Below, piece by piece: positions 21,574 through 32,551 of a DNA stretch of 64,000 bases (positions are counted from its first letter, which is position 1; every line of letters begins with the position of its first letter). This stretch comes from Labia minor. Its lineage: Eukaryota > Arthropoda > Insecta > Dermaptera > Spongiphoridae. A model generated the notes under the pieces. It searched no databases. It worked only from the letters and a program-made list of their open reading frames with translations, and was not told the DNA's origin. The stretch spans positions 21,795,875 to 21,859,874 of the forward strand of contig OY720350.1 of assembly GCA_963082975.1 (NCBI GenBank), written 5' to 3'. Both the position numbers and the translations under genes were made by a program.

Positions 21574-23441
21574 TAATTATTTTTTGTGCCGAAAACCTAG
21601 GGTCATCCTACGATGACCTTTCATAATTTTTTCGGTAAAATTAAAAAATGAAATTTTTAAAAATAAATAATAAATTCGTTCATTTTACATCATAAAAATA
21701 TTAAAAAAATATATTATTCATATTTCTGATGAATAATTATTTTTTTATTCCGAAAACCTAGGGTCATCCTACGATGACCTTTCATAATTTTTACAGGAAA
21801 ATTAAAAAATGAAATTTTTAAAAATAAATAATAAATTCGTTCATTTTACATCATAAAAATATTAAAAAAATATATTATTCATATTTCTTACTAAAAATTA
21901 TTTTTTTATGCCGAAAACCTAGGGTCATCCTACGATGACATTTCATAATTTTTACGGTAAAATTAAAAAATGAAATTTTTAAAAATAAATAATAAATTCT
22001 TTCATTTTACATCATAAAAATATTAAAAAAAATATATTATTGATATTTCTGATGAATAATTATTTTTATAAGGCCGAAAACCTAGGGTCATCCTACGATG
22101 ACCTTTCATAATTTTTTCGGTAAAATTAAAAAATGAAATTTTTAAAAATAAATAATAAATTCGTTCATTTTACATCATAAAAATATTAAAAAAATATATT
22201 ATTGATATTTCTGATGAATAATTATTTTTTTATTCCGAAAACCTAGGGTCATCCTACGATGACCTTTCATAATTTTTACAGGAAAATTAAAAAATGAAAT
22301 TTTTAAAAATAAATAATAAATTCGTTCATTTTACATCATAAAAATATTAAAAAAATATATTATTCATATTTCTTACTAAAAATTATTTTTTTATGCCGAA
22401 AACCTAGGGTCATCCTACGATGACATTTCATAATTTTTACGGTAAAATTAAAAAATGAAATTTTTAAAAATAAATAATAAATTCTTTCATTTTACATCAT
22501 AAAAATATTAAAAAAAATATATTATTGATATTTCTGATGAATAATTATTTTTATAAGGCCGAAAACCTAGGGTCATCCTACGATGACCTTTCATAATTTT
22601 TACAGGAAAATTAAAAAATGAAATTTTTAAAAATAAATAATAAATTCGTTCATTTTACATCATAAAAATATTAAAAAAAATATATTATTGATATTTCTGA
22701 TGAATAATTATTTTTTTATGCCGAAAACCTAGGGTCATCCTACGATGACCTTTCATAATTTTTACGGGAAAATTAAAAAATGAAATTTTTAAAAATAAAT
22801 AATAAATTCTTTCATTTTACATCATAAAAATATTAAAAAAATATATTATTGATATTTCTGATGAATAATTATTTTTTTAAGGCCGAAAACCTAGGGTCAT
22901 CCTACGATGACCTTTCATAATTTTTACAGGAAAATTAAAAAATGAAATTTTTAATAATAAATAATAAATTCGTTCATTTTACATCATAAAAATATTAAAA
23001 AAATATATTATTGATATTTCTGATGAATAATTATTTTTTTATGCCGAAAAACTAGGGTCATCCTACGATGACCTTTCATAATTTTTACGGGAAAATTAAA
23101 AAATGAAATTTTTAAAAATAAATAATAAATTCGTTCATTTTACATCATAAAAATATTAAAAAAATATATTATTGATATTTCTGATGAATAATTATTTTTT
23201 TAAGGCCGAAAACCTAGGGTCATCCTACGATGACCTTTCATAATTTTTACAGGAAAATTAAAAAATGAAATTTTTAATAATAAATAATAAATTCGTTCAT
23301 TTTACATCATAAAAATATTAAAAAAATATATTATTGATATTTCTGATGAATAATTATTTTTTTATGCCGAAAAACTAGGGTCATCCTACGATGACCTTTC
23401 ATAATTTTTACGGGAAATTTAAAAAATGAAATTTTTAAAAA
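21574..23441. repeat. Satellite array, block 1 (~161-163 bp monomers)
   Basis: About 11 monomers. Each has the conserved core CCTAGGGTCATCCTACGATG, within which GGTCATC-CTAC-GATGACC forms a perfect 7 bp hairpin. The rest is AT-rich. Three-monomer blocks repeat exactly (21721-22040 resembles 22206-22525), giving a higher-order period near 485 bp. The block is interrupted at 23441/23442 by a Helitron. Confidence 0.95.
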
Positions 23442-24489
23442 TCTATATATATAAAAGGTAATGTCTGTGTGTCTGTGTGTCTGTGTGTCTGTCTGTGTGT
23501 CTGTCTCTTATAGACTCAAAAACTACCCGTCCGATTACGGTGAAACTTTCAGGGATTGTTGTGGGCATCCCAGGGAAGGTTTTAGTGTAGTTAAATCCAA
23601 AATTAATTTATCAAAAATTAATTTAATTAGTAATATATTGCTAAAAGTCTGTAGTGTCACAAAACTATCGACAGATGGCGCTACATATAATTTTCCAAAT
23701 TCAAATATTTTTAATTTTTTTTAAACTGTCAAAAATAACATACCCATAATAACAGTTGTAATAAAAATAGAAATATAAATCACAATGTAAGTAAAATATT
23801 GAATCGTTTTATTTATATTGTTTCAATTAAATCCAAAATTAATTTAATTAGTAATTTTTTGGTAAAAGTCTATAGTGTCACAAAACTATCGACAGATGGC
23901 GCTACATATAATCTTCCAAATTCAAATATTTTAAATTTTTTTTTAAACTGTCAAAAATAACATACACATAATAACAGTTGTAATAAAAATAGAAATATAA
24001 ATCACAATGTAAGTAAAATATTGAATCGTTTTATTTATATTGTTTCAATTATTGTTTGAATATATATTAAATTTATATATAGATTTATTAAGTATAATAA
24101 TTCCATTTACTTCAAATTTTTTTAATTTTTTATTTAAAAGTATATTCAGCATTGAAATTGCCATTAAATATGCAGGTAATTGGAACTCCAACATGTAATA
24201 TTAGCAAATATTCTGGGATGGGAAAAATACTAAGATCATGTCATGTCCTATTAAATATTTTGAATTTTATTTTGAATCATACAATGGTAATGAAATATTG
24301 TAGGTAGACTTTTGAGACAAACAATAAAAATCTCTATAAAATAAGAGAATATACTTATTCCGAAAACTGTTAATTAAAATGTAATAACTATTAACAATTA
24401 ATAAAGTAGAAATAATTTTCGAACAAATAAAAATGTAATAATTATTAACAAAAAAAAATAAAAAATAAAAATAAATTATTAACAAAATA

Positions 24490-24797
24490 AGTTGACCTGT
24501 GTCCAGGTCCGAACCGACCGACGGTTTGAAGTAAATTAATTTCCAGCTACAGAAACAATTTCAAATAATTTTAATATATCTATTAATGTAATAAAAAACA
24601 GATATGGACATAACATAAATATTTTTAATTTTATTTTATTTGTAATATATATGTAAGACCAGGCTGTGACGTCATGAATGGCTGGGTGACTTATATATAA
24701 TTTTAAATTAAGAAATATTCGTGGAGATATGTAAAAATCTCCACATGTGAAATTTGGTGTGAAAACAATACCTCCCTTACTATCGTCGGTCGGTAAA
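24490..24797 (-). repeat. Rep-C internally deleted copy within the Helitron
   Basis: It retains both ends, GTTGACCTGTGTCCAGGTCC and the inverted ACCGACCGACGATAGTAAGG, with the middle missing. Confidence 0.75.
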
Positions 24798-24856
24798 AAA
24801 TAAAAATAAAAATGTAATAATAAAAAATAAAATTTCAATTATATTAATTTAATAAA

Positions 24857-25035
24857 TTATTATTATTATTATTATTATTATTATTTTCACGTATTAAACG
24901 GTATATTATTATTATTATTATTATTTGTAATAATTCCAATAAAAATAAATAAAAATAAAAACCAAAAAAAAACTGCAATTAAATTAAAATTTCAATTATA
25001 TTCATTTAATACATTATTATTATTATTATTATTAA
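24857..25035. repeat. TTA/TAA microsatellites
   Basis: Runs of (TTA)n at about 24857-24890, 24906-24926 and 25012-25035 lie inside the Helitron. Confidence 0.8.
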
Positions 25036-25084
25036 GTGTTCAGTTATCATATACGTAGATATGTATGCAGACACATGCAAATAT

Positions 25085-25275
25085 TGGGAAACATCCGGTG
25101 GAAGACCAAAGATCAAGGTGGGTGGACAATGAAGGAAGGGACATGGGAGAGATAGGACAGGGTAGGATTTGATTGTAGCTCAGGATAGGGACTCTTAGAG
25201 AAAAGTGGATGCTGCGGCTAAGAACTTTCGAAAACTGTATAGACACAGAGTTAGATAAATATAACATATACAATA
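25085..25275 (+). pseudogene. LINE 3' tail captured in the Helitron
   Basis: It matches 8880-9075: the C-terminal tail of the Craft/R1-like LINE with GGAAACATCCGGTGGAAGAC and the AGAGTTAGATAAATATAACA end. It is too short and broken to be functional. Confidence 0.6.
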
Positions 25276-25487
25276 ATAATATATAATTAATTTACTGATT
25301 AAATTAAAATATATATTTTCTAAGAAAACAAATATATGTCTTATCTACTTATACTGATTGAAACAAAATGGATGAAAACCTTTTACATACAGACTTTCAA
25401 CCAAATACTATGTATCACTCGGGGGTACAGGGGGCGGAGCCCCCGTCTAGGTGTGAAGAGCGCCTGGAAGGCGCTCTGATCAGATAG

Positions 25488-28400
25488 TAAATAATAAATT
25501 CGTTCATTTTACATCATAAAAATATTAAAAAAATATATTATTGATATTTCTGATGAATAATTATTTTTTTATGCCGAAAACCTAGGGTCATCCTACGATG
25601 ACCTTTCATAATTTTTACGGGAAAATTAAAAAATGAAATTTTTAATAATAAATAATAAATTCGTTCATTTTACATCATAAAAATATTAAAAAAATATATT
25701 ATTGATATTTCTAATGAATAATTATTTTTTTATGCCGAAAAACTAGGGTCATCCTACGATGACCTTTCATAATTTTTACGGGAAAATTAAAAAATGAAAT
25801 TTTTAAAAATAAATAATAAATTCTTTCATTTTACATCATAAAAATATTAAAAAAATATATTATTGATATTTCTGATGAATAATTATTTTTTTAAGGCCGA
25901 AAACCTAGGGTCATCCTACGATGACCTTTCATAATTTTTACAGGAAAATTAAAAAATGAAATTTTTAATAATAAATAATAAATTCGTTCATTTTAAATCA
26001 TAAAAATATTAAAAAAATATATTATTGATATTTCTGATGAATAATTATTTTTTTATGCCGAAAAACTAGGGTCATCCTACGATGACCTTTCATAATTTTT
26101 ACGGGAAAATTAAAAAATGAAATTTTTAAAAATAAATAATAAATTCGTTCATTTTACATCATAAAAATATTAAAAAAAATATATTATTGATATTTCTGAT
26201 GAATAATTATTTTTTTATGCCGAAAACCTAGGGTCATCCTACGATGACCTTTCATAATTTTGACTGGAAAATTAAAAAATGAAATTTTTAAAAATAAATA
26301 ATAAATTCGTTCATTTTACATCATAAAAATATTAAAAAAATATATTATTGATATTTCTGATGAATAATTATTTTTTTATGCCGAAAACCTAGGGTCATCC
26401 TACGATGACCTTTCATAATTTTTTCGGTAAAATTAAAAAATGAAATTTTTAAAAATAAATAATAAATTCTTTCATTTTACATCATAAAAATATTAAAAAA
26501 ATATATTATTAATATTTCTGATGAATAATTATTTTTTTATGCCGAAAACCTAGGGTCATCCTACGATGACCTTTCATAATTTTTTCGGTAAAATTAAAAA
26601 ATGAAATGATTTAAAAAAAAATAATAAATTCTTTCATTTTACATCATAAAAATATTAAAAAAATATATTATTGATATTTCTGATGAATAATTATTTTTTT
26701 AAGGCCGAAAACCTAGGGTCATCCTACGATGACCTTTCATAATTTTTACGGGAAAATTAAAAAATGAAATTTTTAAAAATAAATAATAAATTCGTTCATT
26801 TTACATCATAAAAATATTAAAAAAATATATTATTGATATTTCTGATGAATAATTATTTTTTTATGCCGAAAAACTAGGGTCATCCTACGATGACCTTTCA
26901 TAATTTTTACGGGAAAATTAAAAAATGAAATTTTTAAAAATAAATAATAAATTCTTTCATTTTACATCATAAAAATATTAAAAAAATATATTATTGATAT
27001 TTCTGATGAATAATTATTTTTTTAAGGCCGAAAACCTAGGGTCATCCTACGATGACCTTTCATAATTTTTACAGGAAAATTAAAAAATGAAATTTTTAAT
27101 AATAAATAATAAATTCGTTCATTTTACATCATAAAAATATTAAAAAAATATATTATTGATATTTCTGATGAATAATTATTTTTTTATGCCGAAAAACTAG
27201 GGTCATCCTACGATGACCTTTCATAATTTTTACAGGAAAATTAAAAAATGAAATTTTTAAAAATAAATAATAAATTCTTTCATTTTACATCATAAAAATA
27301 TTAAAAAAATATATTATTGATATTTCTGATGAATAATTATTTTTTTAAGGCCGAAAACCTAGGGTCATCCTACGATGACCTTTCATAATTTTTACAGGAA
27401 AATTAAAAAATGAAATTTTTAATAATAAATAATAAATTCGTTCATTTTACATCATAAAAATATTAAAAAAATATATTATTGATATTTCTGATGAATAATT
27501 ATTTTTTTAAGGCCGAAAACCTAGGGTCATCCTACGATGACCTTTCATAATTTTTACAGGAAAATTAAAAAATGAAATTTTTAATAATAAATAATAAATT
27601 CGTTCATTTTAAATCATAAAAATATTAAAAAAATATATTATTGATATTTCTGATGAATAATTATTTTTTTATGCCGAAAAACTAGGGTCATCCTACGATG
27701 ACCTTTCATAATTTTTACGGGAAAATTAAAAAATGAAATTTTTAAAAATAAATAATAAATTCGTTCATTTTACATCATAAAAATATTAAAAAAAATATAT
27801 TATTGATATTTCTGATGAATAATTATTTTTTTATGCCGAAAACCTAGGGTCATCCTACGATGACCTTTCATAATTTTGACTGGAAAATTAAAAAATGAAA
27901 TTTTTAAAAATAAATAATAAATTCGTTCATTTTACATCATAAAAATATTAAAAAAATATATTATTGATATTTCTGATGAATAATTATTTTTTTATGCCGA
28001 AAACCTAGGGTCATCCTACGATGACCTTTCATAATTTTTTCGGTAAAATTAAAAAATGAAATTTTTAAAAATAAATAATAAATTCTTTCATTTTACATCA
28101 TAAAAATATTAAAAAAATATATTATTAATATTTCTGATGAATAATTATTTTTTTATGCCGAAAACCTAGGGTCATCCTACGATGACCTTTCATAATTTTT
28201 TCGGTAAAATTAAAAAATGAAATGATTTAAAAAAAAATAATAAATTCTTTCATTTTACATCATAAAAATATTAAAAAAATATATTATTGATATTTCTGAT
28301 GAATAATTATTTTTTTAAGGCCGAAAACCTAGGGTCATCCTACGATGACCTTTCATAATTTTTACGGGAAAATTAAAAAATGAAATTTTTAAAAATAAAT

Positions 28401-29696
28401 AATAAATTCGTTCATTTTACATCATAAAAATATTAAAAAAATATATTATTGATATTTCTGATGAATAATTATTTTTTTATGCCGAAAAACTAGGGTCTTC
28501 CTACGATGACCTTTCATAATTTTTACGGGAAAATTAAAAAATGAAATTTTTAAAAATAAATAATAAATTCTTTCATTTTACATCATAAAAATATTAAAAA
28601 AATATATTATTGATATTTCTGATGAATAATTATTTTTTTAAGGCCGAAAACCTAGGGTCATCCTACGATGACCTTTCATAATTTTTACAGGAAAATTAAA
28701 AAATGAAATTTTTAATAATAAATAATAAATTCGTTCATTTTACATCATAAAAATATTAAAAAAATATATTATTGATATTTCTGATGAATAATTATTTTTT
28801 TATGCCGAAAAACTAGGGTCATCCTACGATGACCTTTCATAATTTTTACGGGAAAATTAAAAAATGAAATTTTTAAAAATAAATAATAAATTCTTTCATT
28901 TTACATCATAAAAATATTAAAAAAATATATTATTGATATTTCTGATGAATAATTATTTTTTTAAGGCCGAAAACCTAGGGTCATCCTACGATGACCTTTC
29001 ATAATTTTTACAGGAAAATTAAAAAATGAAATTTTTAATAATAAATAATAAATTCGTTCATTTTACATCATAAAAATATTAAAAAAATATATTATTGATA
29101 TTTCTGATGAATAATTATTTTTTTATGCCGAAAAACTAGGGTCATCCTACGATGACCTTTCATAATTTTTACAGGAAAATTAAAAAATGAAATTTTTAAT
29201 AATAAATAATAAATTCGTTCATTTTACATCATAAAAATATTAAAAAAATATATTATTGATATTTCTGATGAATAATTATTTTTTTATGCCGAAAAACTAG
29301 GGTCATCCTACGATGACCTTTCATAATTTTTACGGGAAAATTAAAAAATGAAATTTTTAAAAATAAATAATAAATTCGTTCATTTTACATCATAAAAATA
29401 TTAAAAAAAATATATTATTGATATTTCTGATGAATAATTATTTTTTTATGCCGAAAACCTAGGGTCATCCTACGATGACCTTTCATAATTTTGACGGGAA
29501 AATTAAAAAATGAAATTTTTAAAAATAAATAATAAATTCGTTCATTTTACATCATAAAAATATTAAAAAAAATATATTATTGATATTTCTGATGAATAAT
29601 TATTTTTTTATGCCGAAAACCTAGGGTCATCCTACGATGACCTTTCATAATTTTGACGGGAAAATTAAAAAATGAAATTTTTAAAAATAAATAATA
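25488..29696. repeat. Satellite array, block 2
   Basis: About 26 monomers of the same 161-163 bp family. A large internal block repeats about 1,617 bp apart: rare variants (TTTTGACTGGAAAATT near 26262 and 27879; AATGAAATGATTTAAAA near 26600 and 28217) recur at the same spacing. That implies a ten-monomer higher-order repeat. It ends abruptly in a LINE at 29697. Confidence 0.95.
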
Positions 29697-31866
29697 AATG
29701 CAACAAACTTATCGACTGGGACAAATTTCGTATGCTATTAGAAAATAACTTAACCTTAGACATTTCTCTTAAAAGTGGTGTAGATATAGATTACGCTGTC
29801 CATTACCTAACCGATGTAATCCAAAGAGCTGCTTGGACATCTACACCTGTACCTAATAATAAAGAGTGAGAAACAACTTATAATATACCTCCAAATATCA
29901 AAGAAGAAATAGCAAAAAAACGTCGTTTAAGGAAAATATGGCAAAGAACTCGTGTGTTCTCCATTAACAAAAACATTACTAAATAAATCGATACGTAAGC
30001 TTAAATCACTAATTATTAATCATAAAAATACATGTATTGAAACTTATTTATGTAACTTAACAGCTAAAGAAGCAACCGATTACTCCCTGTGGAAAGCCAC
30101 TAAGAAAATCAAAAAAACACAAAGTTTTAATTCACCAATCAGGGCTCCAGATGGCACCTGGGTAAAATCAAACAGAGATAAGGCAATGTGTTTCGCTAAT
30201 TATTTAGAGGAAGTATTCAAACCTTATTCATCCGAGTCCCATGCTGAAGATTATATACAAGATTATCTTGAGGTCTCTTCCCAACTAGTTGACTCAATTA
30301 AGCCATTTAAAATTAATGATATAAATGAACAAATTAATCAACTGAACATAAAAAAATCCCCGGGGTTCGACTTAATAACAGCCAGGATACTTAAAGAGTT
30401 ACCTGTAACTGCACTCAAATTAATAACTTACATATACAACGCAGTCATTAGACTTGCGTACTTCCCCTTAAGTTGGAAAGTAGCCACTATTATCCTTATA
30501 CCTAAACCTGGAAAACCCCCTGACGATGTATGCTCGTACAGGCCTATTAGCCTACTTCCAATCTTATCAAAATTCATGGAAAAACTCTTCAAAAAACATC
30601 TAGATATAATTATAAATAACAATAATATAATTCCCAACCATCAGTTTGGCTTTAGAAGTTACCATGGAACGATCGAGCAGGTCCATCGAGTTAACAAAAA
30701 AATATCTGAAGCACTGGAGAGCAGAGAATACTGCTCTGCAGTGTTTTTAGATATAAGACAAGCTTTTGACAAGGTATGGCATGTCGGACTATTATACAAA
30801 ATCAAAAAACTATTGCCATATAACTACTATCTAATATTGAGATCTTATCTATGTGATAGACATTTCTTGATTAAGTATTCAGATGAACAAACCCCTCTCC
30901 ATCCTATCCAAGCTGGTGTGCCCCAAGGTAGTGTCCTCGGACCCCTTCTTTATCTCATCTACACTAGCGACCTTCCAACATTCTCCAATGCTACCACTGC
31001 CACGTTCGCTGATGACACTGTTATTATGGTATCAGACAGAAATCCACTAGCAGCTACAGATAAACTACAAAATAATATAAATCAAATCCAAGGTTGGCTA
31101 TCGAAATGGCGTATTAAAGTCAACGAAAAAAAATCTAACCATGTAACTTTTACTAATCGGAGGGACACGTGCCCTCCTATTTTTATTAACAACGAATAGA
31201 TTCCACAAAGCGACAACGCCAAATACCTTGGTATGCATCTCGATAAGAGGATGACATGGAAAACCCATATAAGAACCAAAAGGAAAAAATTAGGGATACT
31301 TCTTCACAAGTACTACTGGTTAATAGGTCGTAAGTCCAAACTGAAATTGGAAAATAAAATTTTAATTTATAAATGTATCTTTAAACCAGTTTGGACGTAC
31401 GGGCTAGAACTTTGGGGATCAGCCGCCAACTCTAACATTGAAATAGTAGAAAGATTCCAGGCAAAAATTCTACGTTTGATAGTGAACGCCCCCTGGTTCG
31501 TGCCAAACAAGCTGATAGCCAATAACTTAGGGATCCCATCAGTGAAAAAAGTGATATCAAATCGTTGTGTAAAATATGTAAACAAACTTGAACACCACCC
31601 AAGTAACCTAGTCAAAGACTTGATGGTCCCCCCCAGTGCAAGAAGATTAAAAAAAAACTTACCCAGTGATTCTATCGTACGTTTTAATAGTTAAAACAAT
31701 TTTTAAAAAGAAATAAAAGGAAGCAACAACTGGGTTGTTTCCTAAATGTCAGTAATATTATTATTGGTACTGTTGTATTAATTAATCAATCAAAAGATTT
31801 ACTCATTGTTATATAAATAGTAACAGATTGTAAATTTATAAATAAAAAAAAAAAAAAAAAAAAAAA
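29697..31866 (+). mobile_element. Jockey-like non-LTR retrotransposon, 5'-truncated, with poly(A) tail
   Basis: It joins the satellite directly at 29697. The first ~170 bp encode the linker before the RT domain (LIDWDKFRMLLENNL, LTDVIQRAAWTSTP). The endonuclease is missing. After the RT frame comes a ~145 bp 3' UTR and an A-rich tail (about 31841-31866) that abuts Rep-C sequence. There is a stop at 29867 and a +1 shift near 29950. Confidence 0.85.
29952..31694 (+). pseudogene. Jockey-like reverse transcriptase, one internal stop
   Basis: The frame carries the RT blocks in order: LNIKKSPGFDLITARIL, SWKVATIILIPKPGKPPDD, YRPISLLPILSKFMEKL, HQFGFRSYHGTIEQ, FLDIRQAFDKVWH, GVPQGSVLGPLLYLIYTSDL, the catalytic ATFADDTVIM, and a C-terminal KYLGMHLDKRMTWKTHI and YGLELWGSA. 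The YxDD-box aspartates are intact as FADD. A TAG at 31197-31199 interrupts the frame, which then continues in phase to a TAA at 31692. A single C-to-T change (CAG to TAG) would explain the stop. With the upstream stop and shift, the copy is inactive but young. In intact elements this protein performs target-primed reverse transcription. Confidence 0.85.
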
Positions 31867-32107
31867 ATTAGTTTTTCTTAATTTAAAATTATATGACGTC
31901 ACCCAGCCCTTCATGACGTCACAGCCCACGCCTCTTTATATCTTATCTTATATTATAAATAAATTAAATTAAAAATATTTATGTTATATCCATATCGGTT
32001 TTTTATTGCATTAATAGATACATTTAAATTATTTGAATTTGTTTCTGAAGCTGGAAATTAATTTATTTCAAACCATCGGTCGGATCTGTGCCTGGCCACA
32101 GGTCAAC
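31866..32107 (+). repeat. Rep-C 3' portion after the LINE poly(A)
   Basis: It runs from the AGTTTTTCTTAATTTAAAAT block through TGACGTCA to the hairpin end CCACAGGTCAACTTA. It is the missing 3' half of the element begun at 21417-21573 and also the counterpart of 20388-20640 in the left arm. Confidence 0.7.
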
Positions 32108-32551
32108 TTATTTTTAAAAATTTTAAAATCATTTCCTTTTAAATACTTATAACATTTTAAAATTCTATAATTTTACAGTTTAATTTTAAATAAAAAAACT
32201 TTTAAAAAATAAAAATTATTAAATACTGTATCTAAAAGTTATAATAAGAATAAAAAAATTATTCTTTTCACATTATTAATTAATAACAAAAATTTTAATT
32301 TTTTTTTTAAATTAAATAAATATATTTTTAATTAATTTCAAGTGGGAAAGGCTAGGATATCAAAAATTACAAAAAGAAAATAGAAAATTGGCATTCAGTT
32401 TTTAAAAATATTTTTTATTTTTATTGTTCAAATATAGTGTATTTTATTCTTATAAGATATATCAACAAAAAATTAGTAATTATTTAATAACATCATTAAA
32501 AAGAATGTTTATCAAGTTTACTAGTCAATTTGACTACTCCAATGATGAATG

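Larger units (their letters stand above)
23442..25487 (+). mobile_element. Helitron inserted in the satellite array (non-autonomous, composite)
   Basis: The 5' end TCTATATATATAAAAGG starts right after a host A. The 3' end has the hairpin GAGCGCC-TGGAA-GGCGCTC (25458-25476), then 11 nt ending ATAG (CTRR expected), followed by host T. Removing 23442-25487 restores an uninterrupted satellite monomer (TTTTTAAAAA joined to TAAATAATAA). No Rep/helicase is encoded. The interior holds a 233 bp tandem duplication (23596 on), a minus-strand Rep-C deletion copy (24490-24797), TTA microsatellites and a LINE 3' piece (25085-25275). Confidence 0.85.

Noticed and set aside
21574-29696. Regular repeats resembling a CRISPR array
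   Set aside because: The whole 161-163 bp unit is conserved with no unique spacers, and the context is eukaryotic; it is a satellite.
29672-29869. 65-codon gene starting in the satellite
   Set aside because: The first codons are satellite sequence; the rest is the linker of the truncated LINE.
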